Source: Polyangiaceae bacterium (GTDB taxonomy: Bacteria; Myxococcota_A; Polyangia; Polyangiales; Polyangiaceae). From it: a DNA stretch of 64,000 nucleotides. The stretch is taken from the NCBI GenBank assembly GCA_016715885.1, contig JADJXL010000025.1, forward strand, positions 62,001 to 126,000, written 5' to 3'. This document shows, piece by piece, positions 42,366-51,411 of the stretch. The first letter of the stretch is position 1. Each line of letters opens with the position of its first letter. The translations under genes were made by a program, and so were the position numbers. A model generated the notes under the pieces. It searched no databases. It saw only the letters and a list, made by a program, of their open reading frames with translations, and was not told the origin of the DNA.

Positions 42366-44204
42366 ATGGAACGCAAAAACAAAGCACGAGCGCAGACTGG
42401 GTTTTACCTCGCGCTCGTCGCCGTGATCCTCGTCATGGCGAACGTCATCTCGTTTGGTGCTTACAAGCGTTTCGACATGACGAAGAGCGAGCGGTTCACC
42501 CTGTCGAAGGGTTCGGCTCGGCTCGTCAGCGAAAAGCTGAAGCAAGACTTGCAGATCGACATCTACGTGACGCGGGGTTTGCCCAAGCACGAGGCCTTCA
42601 TTCAGGACCTCACCGACTTGATGGGCGAGTACGAGCGAGCCTCGAACGGCAAACTCCGTTACACGATCATCGAGCCGAAGACCGAAGAGCAGAAGACGGC
42701 AGCCAAAGAAGCTGGCTTGCAAGAAGCCGCGTTCGGTGAAGGCAGCGAAACGGGCCGCGATCAAGCGACGATCTCGCGCGGCTTCATGGGCATGGCCTTC
42801 AAGTACGGAAGCGAGAAGGAATCGATTCCGATACTTTCGCCCGATTCGTCCCAGGGCCTCGAATTTTGGATCACCAACAAGATTCGCGAGATCCGCGATC
42901 GCGCCGAGAACGACAGCCAGAAGTTCGGCGTCATCACGGGCAAGGACGAGATCAAGCTGACCGACACGAACCTCGTGGCGAGCCAAGGTGGCCGCGGTGG
43001 TCCCTCGATGAAGGGGATCATCGATCAGGCGCTTCCGTTCTACAAAATCGAAGACGTCGATCTGCAGAACGGCGATGCCGAGATCAACAAGGAGCTCGCG
43101 GGCATCATCATCACGCAGCCGGGCAAGGACTTCACCGAGAAGGAGCTGCGTCGCATCGATCAGTTCCTGATGGAGGGCAACAAGGCGCTCGTGGTGTTTG
43201 CCGGCGCCGTGAACCTCAAGGCTTCCGATGCAGCGATGAAGGCCGAGCTGAACACGCATGGCCTGGAAAAACTTCTCGATGGCTACGGCGTCGAGATGAA
43301 GAAAGAAGCGATTTTGGATTGGGGCCGCACGATGCGAATCCCCTACCAAACGCAGTCGGGCGGCATCGGCTGGGTTCGTATGCACGGCGTGGTGCAGCTC
43401 CAGCACGAAGGTGGGCTCGAGGAGAACGAGCAGATGCTCGACTCGTCGTTCGCCGGCTTCTTCCGCATCGACGAGCTTTCGTTCCCCTTCCCTTCGACGC
43501 TCGTTCCGCATCCCGAGAAGCAACCGGGAGCGCAAATGAAGGTCGTCGCGCGATCGACGCCGAACACCACTGTCGACTCGTCGGACACGATCGACATGAA
43601 GTTCACCAACGACCTGAAGCCCAAGGGGGACTACGGGCAGCGGGCGATGGCGGTCGTGGTCGAGGGCAAACTCAAGAGTGCGTTCACGGGCGACAACCAA
43701 GGCGTCGAGGCGCCGGCGGAGTCGAAAGACAAGAGCCGCATCTTGGTGGTGAGCGCGTCGCAGTTCTTGGCGAACCCGTTCGCGCGTGCAGGCAACGCGC
43801 CTCCGATGCCCCCGCAGATGATGATGATGGGCGGCATGGGCGGCGACGAAGACCTGCTGATGCTCAGCATGCCGTACGCGCAGAAGTACCTCACGGCGAC
43901 GATCCTGGCGTTCAAGAACACGCTCGACTGGATGGGCGGCGACAGCGACCTCATTGCTGCAAGCGCCAAGCTCCTCCAGGAGCCCAACTTGACGTACTCG
44001 GACATCCGCAAGCCCAAGCAAGAGGCGACGGACGACGAGGCCGCCATGACCAAGAAGGCCGAGGAATATCGCCTCGAGCGTGAACGAGTTCAGACGCGCG
44101 TGAAGTGGACGCTGACGCTCCTCGGCCCGATCCTCTTCGCAGGGTTCGGCCTGTTCCGATGGCGTCGGCGTGAGAGCGCACGAGAAGCCATCCGACTCGA
44201 CTGA
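42366..44204 (+). CDS. GldG-like ABC-associated membrane protein
   Basis: This is 612 residues from the ATG at 42366, which sits 7 bases after GGAG; another ATG at 42360 is too close to it. One membrane segment near 10-30 leads to a periplasmic domain typical of GldG/ABC_transp_aux: KRFDMTKSERFTLSKGSARLV near 38, QIDIYVTRGLP near 66, and IIITQPGKDFTEKELRRIDQFL near 250. A Met/Gly-rich stretch (PPMPPQMMMMGGMGGDEDLL) lies near 480. A second membrane segment (TLTLLGPILFAGFGLFRW) is near the C-terminus. It is a transport auxiliary subunit, not an enzyme. Confidence 0.9.
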   Translation: MERKNKARAQTGFYLALVAVILVMANVISFGAYKRFDMTKSERFTLSKGSARLVSEKLKQDLQIDIYVTRGLPKHEAFIQDLTDLMGEYERASNGKLRYTIIEPKTEEQKTAAKEAGLQEAAFGEGSETGRDQATISRGFMGMAFKYGSEKESIPILSPDSSQGLEFWITNKIREIRDRAENDSQKFGVITGKDEIKLTDTNLVASQGGRGGPSMKGIIDQALPFYKIEDVDLQNGDAEINKELAGIIITQPGKDFTEKELRRIDQFLMEGNKALVVFAGAVNLKASDAAMKAELNTHGLEKLLDGYGVEMKKEAILDWGRTMRIPYQTQSGGIGWVRMHGVVQLQHEGGLEENEQMLDSSFAGFFRIDELSFPFPSTLVPHPEKQPGAQMKVVARSTPNTTVDSSDTIDMKFTNDLKPKGDYGQRAMAVVVEGKLKSAFTGDNQGVEAPAESKDKSRILVVSASQFLANPFARAGNAPPMPPQMMMMGGMGGDEDLLMLSMPYAQKYLTATILAFKNTLDWMGGDSDLIAASAKLLQEPNLTYSDIRKPKQEATDDEAAMTKKAEEYRLERERVQTRVKWTLTLLGPILFAGFGLFRWRRRESAREAIRLD

Positions 44205-44216
44205 GGACGAAGAACC

Positions 44217-45299
44217 ATGAAGACCGAACTCAAGATCTACGTGGCGATCGCCATCCTCCTCGCCCTCGGCGGCGGCTGGTACGCCACGAATCAAAAGAAG
44301 CAAAAGGACATTGCTGCGCACTCGGCCCCGGCAGCCATGGCCGACCTTCCGACCATCGCGGTGAGCAAAGACGACGTCGAAGCCATCACGAAGCTCGAGG
44401 TCAAGAACGCGGACAAATCGAGCGTTACCCTCGAAAAGAAGGGGGACGCTTGGGAAGTCACCGCTCCCGTATCCGCCAAGGCCAATGCGGCCAACGTCCG
44501 GTCGCTGCTCGACAACTTGAAGGATCTCAAGGTCAAGGAGAGCATCGATCGCGGCACGACGACGTACGCGCAGTACGAGCTGAACGACGAGAAGGGGGTG
44601 CATGTCGTGGCCTACAAGGGCGACGGCAAGGTCTTCGACGCGTACTTCGGCAAGAGCGGCTCACGCGGACAGCTTGCACGCGTGGGCGGCAAAGACGGCG
44701 TGTGGATCGTCAACGGGTACTCGCCGTTCCTGTACACGCGCGAGGTCAAGAACTGGCGCGAGACGTCCATCCTCAAGTTCGAGGATGCGAACGTGATTCA
44801 AGCGTCCGTGACAAACCCGAACGGTCAGTTCAGCTTCTCGCAGAACGATGGGAAGTGGTCCGGGTCGTTCACGAAGCGCGACAAGGACGGCAAGCTCCAG
44901 GACAAACCCGAGAAGAAGTGGGAGAAGTTCGACGAAGGCAAGGTCAAGGAGATGCTGCGTGCATTCAAGTCCTTGACGGCGGAAGACTTCGGCGACGACA
45001 AGTCCGACGCGGGTCTCGATGCTGCCGAGACGAACGGTGGTGTCGTTCAGATCAAGCTGAAGGACAACGCGGGCGACATCACGGTCAAGGTTGGAAAGAC
45101 AAACAAGGGCACGAGCCGTTTCGCCTTGAAGGAAGGCGGCGACGGGACGCTCTACGTGATCTCGTCGTGGTCGGCCGATTGGGCGACCGCGAACCGCGAG
45201 AAGTTCGAGAAGTCCGACGACAAGAAGGACGAGCCGCACGGTGCCGACGATGGCCACGGCCACGGCGACATCCCTGGTCTTCCGCCCGATTTGCAATGA
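44217..45299 (+). CDS. DUF4340 domain protein
   Basis: This is a 360-residue protein with one N-terminal membrane anchor (YVAIAILLALGGGWYATNQ). It then has repeated beta modules of the DUF4340 type: LEVKNADKSSVTLEKKGDAW near 60, ANVRSLLDNLKDLKVKESI near 90, YFGKSGSRGQLARVGG near 145, and VWIVNGYSPFLY near 165. The C-terminal His/Asp-rich tail (PHGADDGHGHGDIPGLP) could bind metal. DUF4340 genes regularly follow GldG genes, as here (12 bp gap), and probably act in the same envelope complex. The hairpin repeat at 45312 ends the operon. Confidence 0.88.
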   Translation: MKTELKIYVAIAILLALGGGWYATNQKKQKDIAAHSAPAAMADLPTIAVSKDDVEAITKLEVKNADKSSVTLEKKGDAWEVTAPVSAKANAANVRSLLDNLKDLKVKESIDRGTTTYAQYELNDEKGVHVVAYKGDGKVFDAYFGKSGSRGQLARVGGKDGVWIVNGYSPFLYTREVKNWRETSILKFEDANVIQASVTNPNGQFSFSQNDGKWSGSFTKRDKDGKLQDKPEKKWEKFDEGKVKEMLRAFKSLTAEDFGDDKSDAGLDAAETNGGVVQIKLKDNAGDITVKVGKTNKGTSRFALKEGGDGTLYVISSWSADWATANREKFEKSDDKKDEPHGADDGHGHGDIPGLPPDLQ

Positions 45300-45311
45300 T
45301 AGCTTGTTTGC

Positions 45312-45358
45312 GATGGGGGGCCCGAGGCTCGGGCACCCCCCATACCCCCCCGATTTGT
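45312..45358. terminator. Hairpin at the ABC operon end (repeat family C)
   Basis: ATGGGGGGCCCGAG and CTCGGGCACCCCCCAT form a strong stem, followed by ACCCCCCCGATTTGTCC. There is no T-run, so intrinsic termination is uncertain. The CCCCCCATACCCCCCCG end is the inverse of the motif at 15862. Confidence 0.4.
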
Positions 45359-45432
45359 CCCTCTTCAAATCTTGGAAGCTAGTGGCAAAATGCCTTGATT
45401 TTGGCGGTCATGCGGTCTAGGCCCGCCGTGAT

Positions 45433-47904
45433 ATGAAGGCTTCCTGCCGCTGGCTGCGCGAACTGGTCCCAGGTCTCGATGCTTCCGTCGATGAAATTGC
45501 ACGGAGGCTCACTCATGCAGGAATCGAGGTCGAGGGGATCAACGAGTTCGGCGAAGGGACGAAGTCGCTGGTCGTCGCAGAGGTCGTGGCGTTCGAGCCG
45601 CATCCGGCGCGCGCCAAGCTGCGGCTCGTGACGGTGAAGCTCGGCGCAGACACGACGCAGAAGGTCGTTTGCGGTGCCCCGAACGTGCCCGATCCGGGGG
45701 GCCTCGTGGCGTTCGCGCCGCTCGGTTCACATCTGCCCGCGGTGGGCCTGACGCTGACACCTCGCGAGATTGGCGGGGTCGTGAGCGAAGGCATGCTCTG
45801 CTCGGAGCGGGAACTGGGGCTGAACGCCGTTGCCAGCAAGGACGAAGACCACGGCATCTTGATCCTGCCCAAGGGCGTTGCTGCGCCCGGCACGCCGCTG
45901 CGTGAAGCGATGCCCGAGGTGCACGACCACATCCTGCATCTTGGTTTGACCCCCAACCGACCGGATTGTCTGGGCCACATCGGCTTGGCGCGTGAAGTCG
46001 CAGCGCTGTTTGGTTTGCCGTTCCAACTGCCCACGATTCACGCAGCGAAGCGCGTTGCCGAAGGTGAAGACGTCGGACGGCACGTGTCGGTCGCGATCGA
46101 GGACCTCGAGCGATGCCCGCGATACGGCGCAGGCTTGGTTCTCGACGTGGCGGTGGGTCCTTCGCCGTCGTGGCTGAAGTACCGCCTCGAGAGCTTGGGA
46201 ATTCGTTCCATCTCCAACATTGTGGACGTGACAAACCTTCTGCTGCTCGAGTACGGGCAACCGATGCACGCGTTCGATTTGGACGATGTGCGAGGCGGAA
46301 AGATCATCGTTCGTCGCGCCAAACTGGGCGAGAAGCTCACGACGCTGGATGGCGTCGATCGCGCGCTCGACGCGGATGACCTCGTGATTGCGGATGCCGA
46401 AGGACCGACAGCGCTTGCGGGCATCATGGGTGGTGCGCACAGCGAGATTCGGCAAACCACGCGGCGGGTGCTCCTCGAATGCGCGTACTTCGCGCCGCGA
46501 GGGGTTCGTCGAGCGGCTCGGCGACACGGCATGCACACGGAATCGAGTCATCGGTTCGAGCGAGGCGTGAACCACGGGACGATGGATGCGGCGCTCGCTA
46601 GGGCGACGGCGCTACTCGCGGATTTGTCGGGTGGACAGGCGGCTCCAGCGCCGCTCTTTGCGGGTGCACCCCTTCCACCACGCGAGCCCGTGCGCCTGCG
46701 TGCGTCACGCATGCACTCGCTGCTGGGCGTCGCAGTCCCCATGCCGGAAGCAACGGACATCCTTCAGCGGCTCGGCTTCGACGTGACGGAAACGCATGGC
46801 GAAGACGACGCGGCTTACGCGCTGGTGGTGCCTCCGCCGCATCGTCCGGACATCGCCGGAGAAGCGGACCTCATGGAAGAGGTCATCCGCGTGCGAGGCC
46901 TTGGCACGGTGCCCACGGTGCTTCCAGCGCTGCGCCCGCAACCACCTCGCACGGCGTTCGACCTGCAGAACCGCGTGCGTGCAGCAGCCGTCGCGCTGGG
47001 TTTGTCCGAGGCGATCACGTACGGGTTCGTATCACCGCAAGAGCTCGAAGCGCTCGGTTTACCACCGGCACCGTTCAAGCTTCTGAACCCGCTCGTCGAA
47101 ACGCGTTCGGTGATGCGCACGTCGCTGCTTCCTGGCCTCCTCGAAGCGCTTGGTCGAGCGCGCCGTCATGGTGTGCACGACGTCCGGCTCTTCACGTCGG
47201 GCGCGCGATTTCTCGCGAGCGAGCAAACCGCGCCCCTTGCCGACGAGGTCCCGTCGTTTGCGGCGATCCTTGCAGGCTCGCGGCGCGCGGTGCTGCAAAA
47301 GCCCGTGGAGGTCGACGTGTACGACGCCAAGGGCATCGCCGTGGAGATTGTCGAGCGTGTCACGCAGCAGAGCGCGACGGTCGCGCATCAGCCTGAAAAC
47401 GAGCGTGCGCCGTACTTGCATCCGCGCGGGGCGGCGTTTGTCTTGGTTGAAGGTCGCGTCGTCGGCAGCTTCGGCCCGCTGCATCCGGATGTGGTCGATG
47501 CGCTGGATCTGGGCGGTGGTTGCGTCGTGATGGAGCTCGACCTGCGAGCGCTCGCGCAGGTGGGCACGCGAAGGCCGCAATACAAGCCGATTCCGGTGCT
47601 TCCTGCAGCAACGCGGGACATCGCGCTGGTCGTATCGGACGAGATCGAGGCGGGCACCGTAGGGGCTTCAATCCAAGAAGCAGCCGGCGAATTGTGCGAA
47701 TCGGTCGAGCTTTTCGACCTGTTCCGCGGCCAGGGCATTCCCGCCGGGCATCGGTCTCTCGCGTTCCACGTCGTGTACCGCGATCCGCGCGCAGCGACCG
47801 ATCCTGAAAACGCAAAAACGCTCACGGACGAAGAAGTCGATCGCCGTCACAAGAGCGTCGTCGAAGCTGCGCACAAGAAGTTTGGCGCGACGCTTCGAGC
47901 GTGA
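45433..47904 (+). CDS. pheT: Phenylalanine-tRNA ligase beta subunit
   Basis: This is an 823-residue class II aminoacyl-tRNA synthetase beta subunit (bacterial PheT is about 795). It has the N-terminal SWLRELV-like opening, tRNA-binding OB fold near 40-150 (VVAEVVAFEPHPARAKLRLV), and B3/4 editing domain (LGLTPNRPDCLGHIGLAREVA, FDLDDVRGGKIIVRRA). HRFERGVNH and the B5 domain near 410-480 follow. The C-terminal FDX-ACB anticodon domain ends LTDEEVDRRHKSVVEAA. It needs the alpha subunit PheS, normally encoded just upstream; here the upstream gene is DUF4340. A 133-bp gap containing a hairpin separates them. Confidence 0.97.
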   Translation: MKASCRWLRELVPGLDASVDEIARRLTHAGIEVEGINEFGEGTKSLVVAEVVAFEPHPARAKLRLVTVKLGADTTQKVVCGAPNVPDPGGLVAFAPLGSHLPAVGLTLTPREIGGVVSEGMLCSERELGLNAVASKDEDHGILILPKGVAAPGTPLREAMPEVHDHILHLGLTPNRPDCLGHIGLAREVAALFGLPFQLPTIHAAKRVAEGEDVGRHVSVAIEDLERCPRYGAGLVLDVAVGPSPSWLKYRLESLGIRSISNIVDVTNLLLLEYGQPMHAFDLDDVRGGKIIVRRAKLGEKLTTLDGVDRALDADDLVIADAEGPTALAGIMGGAHSEIRQTTRRVLLECAYFAPRGVRRAARRHGMHTESSHRFERGVNHGTMDAALARATALLADLSGGQAAPAPLFAGAPLPPREPVRLRASRMHSLLGVAVPMPEATDILQRLGFDVTETHGEDDAAYALVVPPPHRPDIAGEADLMEEVIRVRGLGTVPTVLPALRPQPPRTAFDLQNRVRAAAVALGLSEAITYGFVSPQELEALGLPPAPFKLLNPLVETRSVMRTSLLPGLLEALGRARRHGVHDVRLFTSGARFLASEQTAPLADEVPSFAAILAGSRRAVLQKPVEVDVYDAKGIAVEIVERVTQQSATVAHQPENERAPYLHPRGAAFVLVEGRVVGSFGPLHPDVVDALDLGGGCVVMELDLRALAQVGTRRPQYKPIPVLPAATRDIALVVSDEIEAGTVGASIQEAAGELCESVELFDLFRGQGIPAGHRSLAFHVVYRDPRAATDPENAKTLTDEEVDRRHKSVVEAAHKKFGATLRA

Positions 47905-47910
47905 CTCTCT

Positions 47911-47964
47911 TCCCCCTCTCCGCCGCGCCGCAGGCGCGAGGGGAGAGGGGGCCAGGGGGTGAGG
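47911..47964. repeat. C-tract hairpin, repeat family D
   Basis: CCCCCTCTCCGCCGCGCCGC and its inverted partner (GCGCGAGGGGAGAGGGGGCC) form a long stem right after the pheT stop. AGGGGGTGAGG follows. It lies between convergent pheT and the helicase gene and overlaps neither by more than a few bases. It probably serves as a bidirectional end point. Confidence 0.6.
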
Positions 47965-49989
47965 CTATTCCGCGAGCAGCCTTTTCCAGAACGCCTCGAC
48001 ATCATCGAGCTGCTCCGTCCGCGACGCCGAGGGCAAACCCGCGAGCAGCGTTTGTCCGTACCCTCGCGTGCGAACGCGTCGATCCAAGATCGCGACGACT
48101 CCGCGATCCTTACGCGTTCGTATCAATCGCCCAAACCCTTGCTTCAACGTGATCGCGGCTTGCGGCACCGAGTACTCGGCGAACGGCTTGCCGCCCGCTT
48201 GTTCGATGGCCTGAGACCTGGCCACCACGATCGGATCGGTCGGCACGGCAAACGGAATCTTGTCGATGATGACCAGCCTGAGCGCATCTCCAGGCACGTC
48301 GACGCCTTCCCAAAAGCTCATCGTCGCCACGAGCACCGCGTTCCTCGATGCACGGAAACGCTCGAGAAGCAGCCCTTTCGGCGCTTGCCCCTGCACCATC
48401 AGCGGCCCGGGAACTCGACCAGCAAGTGCCCTGCCAAACCCCACCATCGCGCGACTCGATGTGCACAAGACAAACGCGCCGCCACCAACGACGCCCACGA
48501 GCGCCGCGATGCGATCGGCCGCTGCCGCGCCAAAGGCCGCGTCAGCGACGTCCGGCAAGTCCAGCGGCGTGTACAAAAGCGCGCGTGACGCGTAATCGAA
48601 TGGCGAAGGCACGACGAGCTCGTCCACGGGTACCGTGACGTTCTCATCGATCCCCAAACGTGAACGCAGATAGCGGTAATCCCCCGGCTTCGGCGTGAGC
48701 GTCGCGCTCGTGAGCACGACCGATCCGATGCGCTCGAACACCGACTCGCGAAAGATGTGCCCCACGTCGACCGCGGAAGCTCCAATCGCGATCGACCGCG
48801 GACGAACCTCGGCCCACGTGACGTGGTTGTGGTGCTTGTCCACGATCTTGGCGAGGTCGTCGCGCAACATGCTCGAACGCATGCCCACCAGCGCTACCGC
48901 CTCGGCTTTCGCGTTGTTGCCCGCGTAATTCATGAGCCCATCGAGGCAGTTGTCGACCCGATGGTATGCGTTCAAAAGATCGCCCGACCACGCATCGTGC
49001 GCAAGCTCGACCCGTCCTTCGTTCGACCGCGGATCCTTCGCTACGACCTGAGCAACCTGCGCAAAAAATTGATCGGCTGCTTCGCGCGTGAGCGACGTGA
49101 TGACCGCGCCCTCGCCTTTCCCGAGCACTCGGTCGGACAAACCCGTCGCGATGAAAGCGCGATCGGCGTCGCGCAGCATCGTGTCGAACCGAGTTTGCGA
49201 CACGCGCGTGCCGAAAAAGTCCGTCGCGATGTCTTCGAGCTCGTGGGCTTCATCGAAGATCACTGCATCGTACGGGGGCAATGCGCCTGCGCCAGGAACG
49301 TCTCCGCGGCCCACCTTCAGCGCCAAGTCCGCAAAGAAGAGGTGATGGTTGACCACGATGATGCGCGCCGCTTCCGCTTCTCGCTTCATGCGCGTGACGA
49401 AGCACCGTTCGTAGTACGTACAATTCGAACCGATGCGCGTTTCGCTGGACGAACAGACCTCGCGACGAATCGGATCGCCCTCCGGCAGCGACGCGATCTC
49501 TGCGAGATCTCCCGTCGCCGTGTAGCTCGCCCAATCTTCGACGATGGGGAGCGATCGCAAGAGTTTGTCATCCCGGTACGCTTCGGGGCTCTTGCGCAGC
49601 TCGTCGTAACGACGCAGGCACAAGTAGTTGCCGAGTCCCTTCACGAGCGCCGCCGAAACGGGCAAGCCAAGGAGCGTCGAAACGAGCGGCAAATCCTTAC
49701 TAAAAATCTGTTCTTCGAGCGCCTTGGTGGCGGTCGAAATGACGACCTTCCGGCCGCTCAGGATGGCGGGAACCAGGTACGCGAGGGTTTTTCCCGTCCC
49801 TGTGCCCGCTTCGCAAAACAGCACGCGGCCTTCTTCGAGCGCTCGTTCGACGGCGTCGGCCATCGCGAGCTGCCCGTCGCGCTCTTCGTAGCCGGCGAAC
49901 AAGTGCGCAAGCGGGCCGTTCGGACCAAGCAGCCTGCGAGCTCGACCGACGTGAGGTGACGCTGAAGAGGGCTGTTCGTACGCGACCAC
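47965..49989 (-). CDS. DinG/XPD-family Fe-S DNA helicase
   Basis: This is a 674-residue superfamily 2 ATP-dependent helicase. Walker A AGTGTGKT is at 61-68. The four Cys at 124, 179, 190 and 196 match the spacing of the [4Fe-4S] domain of XPD/YoaA/DinG. DEAH is at 246-249, with VVNHHLFFADL before it. Motif IV to VI segments include VLTSATLTP, FWEGVDVPGDALR and KQGFGRLIRTRKDRG. It should unwind 5' to 3' and act in repair or recombination; YoaA is the closest E. coli match in size. The GTG start overlaps the upstream gene's stop by one base, so the pair is coupled. Confidence 0.93.
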   Translation of the reverse strand: MVAYEQPSSASPHVGRARRLLGPNGPLAHLFAGYEERDGQLAMADAVERALEEGRVLFCEAGTGTGKTLAYLVPAILSGRKVVISTATKALEEQIFSKDLPLVSTLLGLPVSAALVKGLGNYLCLRRYDELRKSPEAYRDDKLLRSLPIVEDWASYTATGDLAEIASLPEGDPIRREVCSSSETRIGSNCTYYERCFVTRMKREAEAARIIVVNHHLFFADLALKVGRGDVPGAGALPPYDAVIFDEAHELEDIATDFFGTRVSQTRFDTMLRDADRAFIATGLSDRVLGKGEGAVITSLTREAADQFFAQVAQVVAKDPRSNEGRVELAHDAWSGDLLNAYHRVDNCLDGLMNYAGNNAKAEAVALVGMRSSMLRDDLAKIVDKHHNHVTWAEVRPRSIAIGASAVDVGHIFRESVFERIGSVVLTSATLTPKPGDYRYLRSRLGIDENVTVPVDELVVPSPFDYASRALLYTPLDLPDVADAAFGAAAADRIAALVGVVGGGAFVLCTSSRAMVGFGRALAGRVPGPLMVQGQAPKGLLLERFRASRNAVLVATMSFWEGVDVPGDALRLVIIDKIPFAVPTDPIVVARSQAIEQAGGKPFAEYSVPQAAITLKQGFGRLIRTRKDRGVVAILDRRVRTRGYGQTLLAGLPSASRTEQLDDVEAFWKRLLAE

Positions 49990-50414
49990 TACGTGCGGGA
50001 AGCAGCTTTCTCGATCGACAGCGCGAAAGCTACCTCGGTCATCGCCTGCTCGAGGTCCGCTACTCGTTTCTCGTAAGAAACCTCGAACCAGCTATCGAGC
50101 GTGTGCGATTCGTCGTTCGGATCGGGCAAAGGCGTGATTTGCGTACCCACTTCGACGTAGCCGCGCTCGATCGCTATTTTCGCGAGTTTCCGAGCGTGTT
50201 CGAACATCACGCCCTCGGGCTCGTGCGGGAAGTCGCTACGCTGCGCGCGTACCATGAGGATCACTGCGGGCTCGGACGCTCGCACGCGGATGCCTGCATC
50301 CATGATGAGGTTTTCCCGCGCGCGTTCGGCGACATGGACCAAGTCACCACGCGTGCGGTAAACGACGAATCCTGCGGAAACCAGGGCTTTTTTTACTTCG
50401 GCCGGTGTCGGCAT
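49989..50414 (-). CDS. Conserved hypothetical protein, coupled to the helicase
   Basis: This 141-residue soluble protein starts at the ATG giving MPTPAEVKKALVSAGFVVYR; the longer frame to 50468 adds a Cys/His-rich, unlikely N-terminus. It contains a compact alpha/beta start (VYRTRGDLVHVAERARENLI), then the predicted helix RVADLEQAMTEVAFALSIEKAA. No catalytic motif is evident. It shares one base of stop/start with the Fe-S helicase gene downstream, which implies co-expression and perhaps a shared role in DNA metabolism. No family is recognised. Confidence 0.78.
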   Translation of the reverse strand: MPTPAEVKKALVSAGFVVYRTRGDLVHVAERARENLIMDAGIRVRASEPAVILMVRAQRSDFPHEPEGVMFEHARKLAKIAIERGYVEVGTQITPLPDPNDESHTLDSWFEVSYEKRVADLEQAMTEVAFALSIEKAASRT

Positions 50415-50547
50415 CTTTCGATGGTGCGGGCCCCCGAGCCAAGAAACGTAGCAAGCGCAGCGTCGCAATTCCGCTGCACCACGTCAAGAATACGTGCGTT
50501 TTGGGTCGAGCTTTCGGGGGATGGGTGAGTGTGCGGGAGAAAAGTGG

Positions 50548-51057
50548 TCAGTGCGTCGCGTTGGGCGCGTGACCGCTCGAACCGTCATCGGGCTCTTGGA
50601 AGATGGGCGCGGGCTCGAGCACGTTGAGCTGGTCGCGCTTGATCTTCAGACCTTTGTCCGAGAAGAAGAGGTCGTTTTCCTCGAGGCGAGAGCGGACGCG
50701 ACCGATGAAGAGAATCGGATCGGCTTCGCGCGTGTAGCCGAGTTGCACGATGGCGCCTTTGGGCCACGAGCCGCCGTCGAAGTTGAGCTCGCGACGAAGC
50801 GTGTAGAAGCCTTCCGGCGTCAGCTTCTTCAGCGAGTTTGCCCAGGACAGCCCACGAAACTCGATGCCCGGCCCGTGAAAGTGCCATCGGTTGTGGATGT
50901 TGTGGTCAGGCGTGATGACCTGCGGAAGACCGCTGTCCGAGTGGTTGTGGAAGTACACGATCGAGCCTGCGGGAACCCGCTGCTCGTTGCCCGGCAGGGG
51001 CTGCGAGGTCAGGTAGAGGCCGCAATCAGGAAGCATGGATTTCGGTGTCGTCGCCAT
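50548..51057 (-). CDS. Hypothetical protein
   Basis: This 169-residue protein starts at the ATG giving MATTPKSMLPDCGLYLTSQP. It has a beta-rich character with strand-like GSIVYFHNHSDSGLPQVITP, HNRWHFHGPGIEFRG and GFYTLRRELNFDGGSWPKG segments, and clustered His (HNHSD, HNIHNRWHFHG) that could bind a metal. No signal peptide is present. The frame is open upstream to 51126 but begins there in a C-rich repeat region. No family is recognised. Confidence 0.72.
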   Translation of the reverse strand: MATTPKSMLPDCGLYLTSQPLPGNEQRVPAGSIVYFHNHSDSGLPQVITPDHNIHNRWHFHGPGIEFRGLSWANSLKKLTPEGFYTLRRELNFDGGSWPKGAIVQLGYTREADPILFIGRVRSRLEENDLFFSDKGLKIKRDQLNVLEPAPIFQEPDDGSSGHAPNATH

Positions 51058-51117
51058 TGGGCGCGCAGCATAGCTCGTGTTTGGCTGGTTGGGGATGTTG
51101 ATCTCCTGGGGGGGCTC

Positions 51118-51250
51118 GCGCCTCACCCCCTAACCCCCTCTCCCCGTCGCGTCACTGCGTGACGCTCCGCGGAGAGGGGGAATTACATGATCGTGACCCT
51201 TTTTCCTCCTCCCCCTCTCCCTCGTAGGGAGAGGGGGCCGGGGGGTGAGG
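51118..51250. repeat. C-tract hairpins, repeat family D, two facing copies
   Basis: The first copy (51118-51185) reads CTCACCCCCTAACCCCCTCT, then a GTCACTGCGTGAC inner stem, then GGAGAGGGGGAATT. The second (51206-51250) reads CCCCCTCTCCCTCGTAGGGA (ending GAGAGGGGG) and finishes GGGGGGTGAGG. Together they form a larger inverted arrangement with CTCACCCCC outward. They occupy the space between divergent genes starting at 51057 and 51412. Confidence 0.65.
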
Positions 51251-51411
51251 TGCGAAGTGCACGCAGATCGATGCCCCGAATTTGCCTAATTTCAGACTGA
51301 ACGGCGTGCTGGAACTCAAACCCAAAACCCCCAAGGCGCGGCCCCAAAAAGATGGTATGCCCCGGGGCCGCGTTCTTCGGCCTAGTGACGAACGCTGCGG
51401 AGTTTCGACGC

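Noticed and set aside
42297..44603. 768-residue frame antisense to the GldG-like gene
   Set aside because: Sense-strand domains and operon order are convincing; the antisense frame has none.
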